This document shows, piece by piece, positions 60,279-64,000 of a stretch of DNA of 64,000 nucleotides. Every line of letters begins with the position of its first letter. The stretch's first letter is position 1. Made by a program: the position numbers and the translations under genes. Source of the stretch: Lujinxingiaceae bacterium (GTDB lineage Bacteria > Myxococcota_A > Bradymonadia > Bradymonadales > Bradymonadaceae); NCBI GenBank assembly GCA_013697635.1, contig JACCWM010000133.1, positions 1 to 64,000 of the forward strand, written 5' to 3'. The notes below the pieces were generated by a model. It made no database searches and was not told the DNA's origin. It saw only the letters and a list, made by a program, of their open reading frames with translations.

Positions 60279-61298
60279 ATGAAACGTTCGATTTTATGTC
60301 TGTTTTTTGTGTTGCTCGCGACCGGCCTCGCGCTGCCTGCCTTCGCCCAGGATGCCCCCAAAAAAGAGGAGAAGTTCGTCCTTAACCTGGGCACGATCGC
60401 GCCGCCCGCCACGCCCTGGTCCAATCAGCTCAACTCGATGGCCAAGCGCATCGAGAAAGAATCCGGCGGCCGCATCGAAGTGCGCCTGTTCCTGGGCACG
60501 GCCGGCGGTGAGACGAGCATCGTACGCCAGGCTCGCCGCGGCGAGTTGCAGGGCGCGGCCGTCTCGCTGGGCGCGCTGGCAAGCGCGGTGCCCGAGATGA
60601 ACGTCTTCGAGCTGCCCTATCTCTTCGACAGCTTTACCGAGGCCGACCGGATCATCGACAACCACCTCTATGGCCCGGTCAAGACCCTGCTGGCAACCTA
60701 CGGCTTTGAGCTCTACCTCTTCGGCGAGAACGGCTACCGCAACTTCGCCGCCAAGGGTAAATGCGTTCGAACACCGGCCGATCTGGCCACCCTTCAGATG
60801 CGCGTCCAGGAGTCCTGGGTGCACGAGGAGATGTACCGCGCGCTCAGCGGCAACCCCGTGCGCATCGCTGTTCCCGAGACCCTGCCTGCCCTGCAGACGG
60901 GCAACGTCAACGGCTTTGACAACACCCCGCTCTTTGCCTTTGCCGCGAGCTGGTATCAGGCCGTCGACCACTGGACCATCAGCGACCACATCTATCAGCC
61001 CGCCGCCGTGGTCTACTCCAAGAAATGGTTCGACACCCTGCCGCCCGACCTGCAAAAGGTTCTGCTCGACAACCAGAAGCCCGAGACCGACAACGGCCGC
61101 AAAATGGTGCGCGCGCTCAACCCGCTGCTGATCAACAATCTGCGCGCCGCCAAGATCACCGTCTGTGAGCTCACCGCCGAGGAGAAGGCCGTTTTTGCTA
61201 AAGACAGCAAAAAGGTCCACACGCTCTTCCGCCAGCGCGTTGGCAAGAAGGGCGCCGAGCTGCTCGACATCATCGAAAAAGCTAAAAAAGAGAAGTAA
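60279..61298 (+). CDS. TRAP transporter substrate-binding protein (DctP/TatP)
   Basis: A 339-residue periplasmic protein (ATG at 60279). A standard signal peptide ends 'LPAFAQDA'. 'LNLGTIAPPATPWS', 'GTAGGETSIVRQARRGELQGAA' (read in parts), 'FELPYLFDS' and the substrate-pocket region 'LQMRVQES' with its Arg match DctP proteins, in which the Arg contacts a carboxylate. So the ligand is probably an organic acid. The C-terminus is Lys-rich. It lies 80 bp after tatT and 4 bp before dctQ. Confidence 0.94.
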   Translation: MKRSILCLFFVLLATGLALPAFAQDAPKKEEKFVLNLGTIAPPATPWSNQLNSMAKRIEKESGGRIEVRLFLGTAGGETSIVRQARRGELQGAAVSLGALASAVPEMNVFELPYLFDSFTEADRIIDNHLYGPVKTLLATYGFELYLFGENGYRNFAAKGKCVRTPADLATLQMRVQESWVHEEMYRALSGNPVRIAVPETLPALQTGNVNGFDNTPLFAFAASWYQAVDHWTISDHIYQPAAVVYSKKWFDTLPPDLQKVLLDNQKPETDNGRKMVRALNPLLINNLRAAKITVCELTAEEKAVFAKDSKKVHTLFRQRVGKKGAELLDIIEKAKKEK

Positions 61299-61302
61299 GT
61301 CG

Positions 61303-62385
61303 ATGAAAAAAGAGGACTTGATGTCCCAGGACGCGCCGCTCAGCGCGCGTCTTGGAGTCTTCGGCACGATCGACACGGCCGTCTTCAAAGTGGAGACAGC
61401 CGTGGTCGTCGTCGCCATGATCGCCATGAGCGTGGCCGTTTTTGCCGACGTGGTCTTCCAGTTCGTCTCCCGGCTGATGCAGAGCGCAGCGGCCGGTGAG
61501 AGCTCCTGGATGATCTGGACGGTGCTCGTCGTGGGCTTTGTGGCCATGATGGTCTGGTCCGCGACCGGCGCCGCCGCCCTTCGCGCCGAGCTCGCCCGCG
61601 AGGCCCTCGATGCCGAACAGGCCAAGGCCGTGCCCGTAATCGAGCGCCCCTCGCTGGCCTTTCGCGCCGGCATCACGCTCGCCGCGATTGGCCTCTGCTT
61701 GGGCCTTGGCTTAAGCATGCTCCACGTCGAATCCTCGACCGTCTACCGACTCGTCACCGCCGGACTGCTCTTTGCCGCCGGCAAGGTGCTCTACGATCGC
61801 GGCGATAGGGCACAACTGGCCGCGCTCGTCGCTGCAGGCCTGGTCGTCATCTGGGCGCTGGGCGGCTTGCCCGGTGGCTACTCCTGGGCACAGTCTTACG
61901 GCCTTTTTTTGCTGCTCTGGGTGAGCTTTTTGGGCGCGAGCATCGCCGCGCGCCAGCGCCGCCACCTGCGCGTCGATTTGACCCGCAAGCTGCTCGCCCC
62001 GCGCTGGCTGCCCCACTTCAACGCCCTCTCCTATCTGGTGGCCGCGGCCTTCACGGCGCTGGTCTTCTACCTGGGATTTATCTACCTCTTTGGCGAGGAC
62101 AGCGCCTATCTGCGCCCGATCTGGGAGGCGCCGGGCTGGATGCCCACCGCCTGGCAAGAATCGCTTCGCACCTTCCCCTTGCCCGACGACGCCGGCTTCA
62201 TCCGGCGCATCGCCCAGGTCGTCTTCGGCCCCTCCGAGCCTGGCGAAGTACCCGACTGGCTCAAGGTGCTCTCGATCCCCACGGCCATGGCGCTCATCGT
62301 CATACGCTTTGTCGGCCACGCCGTGGTCTTTGGCCGCATGGCGCTTCGCGGTGAGAGCTTCAGCGAAACCACGGCGGTGCACTGA
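61303..62385 (+). CDS. TRAP transporter small permease (DctQ) with membrane N-terminal extension
   Basis: A 360-residue membrane protein, about twice the usual DctQ length. The last 170 residues carry the DctQ core: 'WVSFLGASIAARQRRHLRVDL', the HxxVD signature with flanking helices, and 'IPTAMALIVIRFVG'. Ahead of it are roughly four or five extra helices, including 'MIWTVLVVGFVAMMVWSATGA', 'FRAGITLAAIGLCLGLGLSML' and 'LAALVAAGLVVIWALGGL' (read in parts). The gene overlaps dctM by one base (TGATG). The function of the added part is not known; it is seen in some TatT-associated systems. Confidence 0.9.
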   Translation: MKKEDLMSQDAPLSARLGVFGTIDTAVFKVETAVVVVAMIAMSVAVFADVVFQFVSRLMQSAAAGESSWMIWTVLVVGFVAMMVWSATGAAALRAELAREALDAEQAKAVPVIERPSLAFRAGITLAAIGLCLGLGLSMLHVESSTVYRLVTAGLLFAAGKVLYDRGDRAQLAALVAAGLVVIWALGGLPGGYSWAQSYGLFLLLWVSFLGASIAARQRRHLRVDLTRKLLAPRWLPHFNALSYLVAAAFTALVFYLGFIYLFGEDSAYLRPIWEAPGWMPTAWQESLRTFPLPDDAGFIRRIAQVVFGPSEPGEVPDWLKVLSIPTAMALIVIRFVGHAVVFGRMALRGESFSETTAVH

Positions 62386-64000
62386 TGATCAACCGATGGA
62401 AGCTCATTATCGGGGTTGTCTCCTGCGCCCTCGCCATGCTGCTCGTCTTCTCAAGCTCGATTTTGGCTCAAGACCAGGTCAAAACGCTTGAACAGCTCAT
62501 GGCCGAGGTCGAGGCCGCTCCTGAAGAAGCCGCGCCCGTCGAGGCCGTGCCCGAGCGCGTCAAGACGCTCGAAGAGCTCATGGCCGATCTCGACGGCACC
62601 GGCGCCGGCGAAAGCAACACTGCACAGGCCCAACAGCCCGAGCAGGTCAACGCCGACGCACCCGCCATCTCGAGCCACTCTTCCAAGACCCACAGCTCGC
62701 CCACCGGCGGCGGTGGCGGCACCTGGTTTTTTGTCGCCCTGATCGCCCTGATCCTCACGATGATTCTGCTCGGTGTGCCGCTCTACGTGCTCATTGGCAG
62801 CCTGACGATGTACTTGCTGTTCTTCGGCGAGATCTTCACCGAGTTTCGCCTGCTCACGGCCGTGATCGAGCAGACCCGCGGCCTCTCCGACCAGACCGTC
62901 TTGCTCGCGATCCCCTTCTTCGTGATCGCCGGCGCCGTGATGACCGAGGGTGATATCGCCCGACGCCTGATCGCCTTTGCCGAGTCGCTCTTTGGGCATT
63001 TGCCCGGCGGCCTAGCGATCTCCACGGTCTTTGCCTGCGCCTTCTTTGCCGCCATCTCCGGCTCATCGCCGGTCACCGTGATCGCGATCGGCAGCATCAT
63101 GTACCCGGCGCTGCTCAAGAAAGGCTATCCCGAGGACTTCTCCTGCGGCCTGGTCACCTCCGGCGGCAGCCTGGGCATCTTGATTCCGCCCAGCATCCCG
63201 ATGATCGTCTACGCGATCGTCGACCCCACGGCGCTACGCGACCCGGTCGGCTACTCGATCTCGAGCATCGGCGGCGGCGAATCGAGCGTCAAAGATCTCT
63301 TCATCGCCGGCATGCTCCCCGGCCTGCTGATCGGCGTCGTGCTCGCCCTCTGGGCCATGCGCATCGGCTTCAAGTTCAACGTCGAGAAGCTGCCCTTCAG
63401 CTTCAAGCGCCTGGTCAAATCCTTCATCAACGGCTTCTGGGCCCTGTTTTTGCCCGTGCTCATCTTAGGCGGCATCTACTCCGGCCTCTTCACCCCCACC
63501 CAGGCCGCCGCTGTCGCCGTCGTCTACGCGATCGCCGTCGAATTCTTCATCCACCGCAGCTTAAGCGTTCGCGACCTGCCCCGCATCTTCGGCGAATCCG
63601 CGGTCTTGATGGGCAGCCTGCTGATCATCATGGCCCTGGCCCTGGGTTTTAACCTCTACCTCGACCGCGCCAAGATCCCCGAGGCCGCCGTCGAGCTGAT
63701 CTTGAGCTACGAGCTGAGCATCATCACTTTCTTGCTCATCGTAAACGTGCTCCTGATCTTCGTCGGCTTCTTCATGGACATCTTGTCCGCCATCCTGATC
63801 CTCGTACCCCTGCTCGCCCCGATAGCCTTTGGCCTCGGCATCCACCCCCTGCACATGGCGATCATCTTCATCGTCAACCTCGAGATCGGCTACCTCACCC
63901 CCCCGATCGGCCTCAATCTCTTCGTCGCCGGCACCCTCTTCAAAAAGGGCCTCGGAGAAGTCGTACGCTCCGTAGTCCCCTTCATGCTCCTGATGCTCGG
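62385..64000 (+). CDS. TRAP transporter large permease (DctM) with N-terminal exported extension, 3' end outside window
   Basis: The frame is open to the window end (538 residues seen). The DctM core starts at about residue 112: 'WFFVALIALILTMILLGVPLYV', 'IPFFVIAGAVMTEG', 'ISGSSPVTVIAIG' with the substrate site motif, 'GILIPPSIPMI', and 'FFMDILSAILILVPLLAPI' (read in parts). It is the 12-helix channel subunit of the sodium-coupled transporter. In front lie a signal-peptide-like helix (about 7-27, ending SILAQDQ) and an acidic Ala/Glu/Pro-rich stretch with two copies of a VKTLEELMA motif. Ordinary DctM proteins start straight with the first core helix. Confidence 0.92.
   Translation, partial: MINRWKLIIGVVSCALAMLLVFSSSILAQDQVKTLEQLMAEVEAAPEEAAPVEAVPERVKTLEELMADLDGTGAGESNTAQAQQPEQVNADAPAISSHSSKTHSSPTGGGGGTWFFVALIALILTMILLGVPLYVLIGSLTMYLLFFGEIFTEFRLLTAVIEQTRGLSDQTVLLAIPFFVIAGAVMTEGDIARRLIAFAESLFGHLPGGLAISTVFACAFFAAISGSSPVTVIAIGSIMYPALLKKGYPEDFSCGLVTSGGSLGILIPPSIPMIVYAIVDPTALRDPVGYSISSIGGGESSVKDLFIAGMLPGLLIGVVLALWAMRIGFKFNVEKLPFSFKRLVKSFINGFWALFLPVLILGGIYSGLFTPTQAAAVAVVYAIAVEFFIHRSLSVRDLPRIFGESAVLMGSLLIIMALALGFNLYLDRAKIPEAAVELILSYELSIITFLLIVNVLLIFVGFFMDILSAILILVPLLAPIAFGLGIHPLHMAIIFIVNLEIGYLTPPIGLNLFVAGTLFKKGLGEVVRSVVPFMLLML

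Noticed and set aside
60294-61718. 474-residue antisense open frame over dctP/dctQ
   Set aside because: The plus strand has unmistakable TRAP transporter sequences.

Overview
The window looks like a chromosomal segment from a high-GC, Gram-negative bacterium of the former Deltaproteobacteria, most likely Myxococcota (a Bradymonadales-type lineage would fit). This is an inference from gene content. It rests on several Ser/Thr kinase-like proteins, a PATAN/DUF4388 protein, an AgmX/PglI-type C-terminal domain, PilZ proteins, many lipoproteins, CARDB/PPC and FG-GAP surface proteins, a TIGR04563-like ribbon-helix-helix protein and a TatT-type TRAP transporter. No rRNA, tRNA, CRISPR array, IS element or phage module was recognised. 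About 57 protein genes fill nearly the whole window, in tightly packed and often overlapping same-strand runs.

Layout. 1-8625 (+): a truncated helical gene, a membrane Ser/Thr kinase, a secreted/membrane protein, an FHA-GAF-sigma54 activator and two lipoproteins. 8641-9360 (-): a small membrane protein and an RHH-like protein. 9538-10383 (+): a TIGR02757 protein. 10397-20075 (-): a ten-gene run that reads, in transcription order, tdk, hpt, HEAT lipoprotein, PATAN protein, lipoprotein, pseudokinase, tsaE, unknown, CPBP protease, membrane protein. 20227-26521 (-): a c-type cytochrome lipoprotein with 21-bp repeats, small genes, dapF, PilZ, an acyl-CoA ligase and a proline-rich anchored protein. 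26935-34175 (+): a 1270-aa CARDB/PPC lipoprotein, a metallophosphoesterase, two related unknown proteins and a DUF1285 protein. 34172-34695 (-): an isocitrate dehydrogenase gene with a large internal deletion. 34938-38468 (+): PilZ, CDP-alcohol phosphatidyltransferase, NAD kinase and SPOR protein. 38487-39494 (-): YciO/Sua5 and YhbY. 39686-42769 (+): a second pseudokinase with TPRs. 42862-43210 (-): a small frameshifted gene with its own terminator. 43384-45843 (+): an FG-GAP/CARDB surface protein. 45866-48694 (-): cvpA and ftsH. 48887-49480 (+): a lipoprotein. 49575-49847 (-): rpsT. 50129-58158 (+): a coupled run of LptE-like protein, holA, gamma-glutamylcyclotransferase-like protein, helical protein, J-like protein, Hsp70 and helical protein. 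58172-59053 (-): MscS. 59242-64000 (+): a TatT-DctP-DctQ-DctM TRAP operon that runs off the window.

The most unusual items are: the internally deleted icd; a translationally coupled Hsp70 cluster with a J-domain-like partner that lacks HPD and two unknown helical proteins; a TRAP transporter whose two permease subunits carry large extra N-terminal regions; two differently built pseudokinases; a recurring promoter-proximal element (TACGG-N4-TGTAGG) that precedes both PilZ genes and other genes; and a minus-strand small gene split by a TTTTTGGGG run but followed by a convincing intrinsic terminator.

All function calls come from reading motifs by eye; no database search was run. Start sites were chosen from Shine-Dalgarno sequences, overlaps, signal peptides and terminators where possible.
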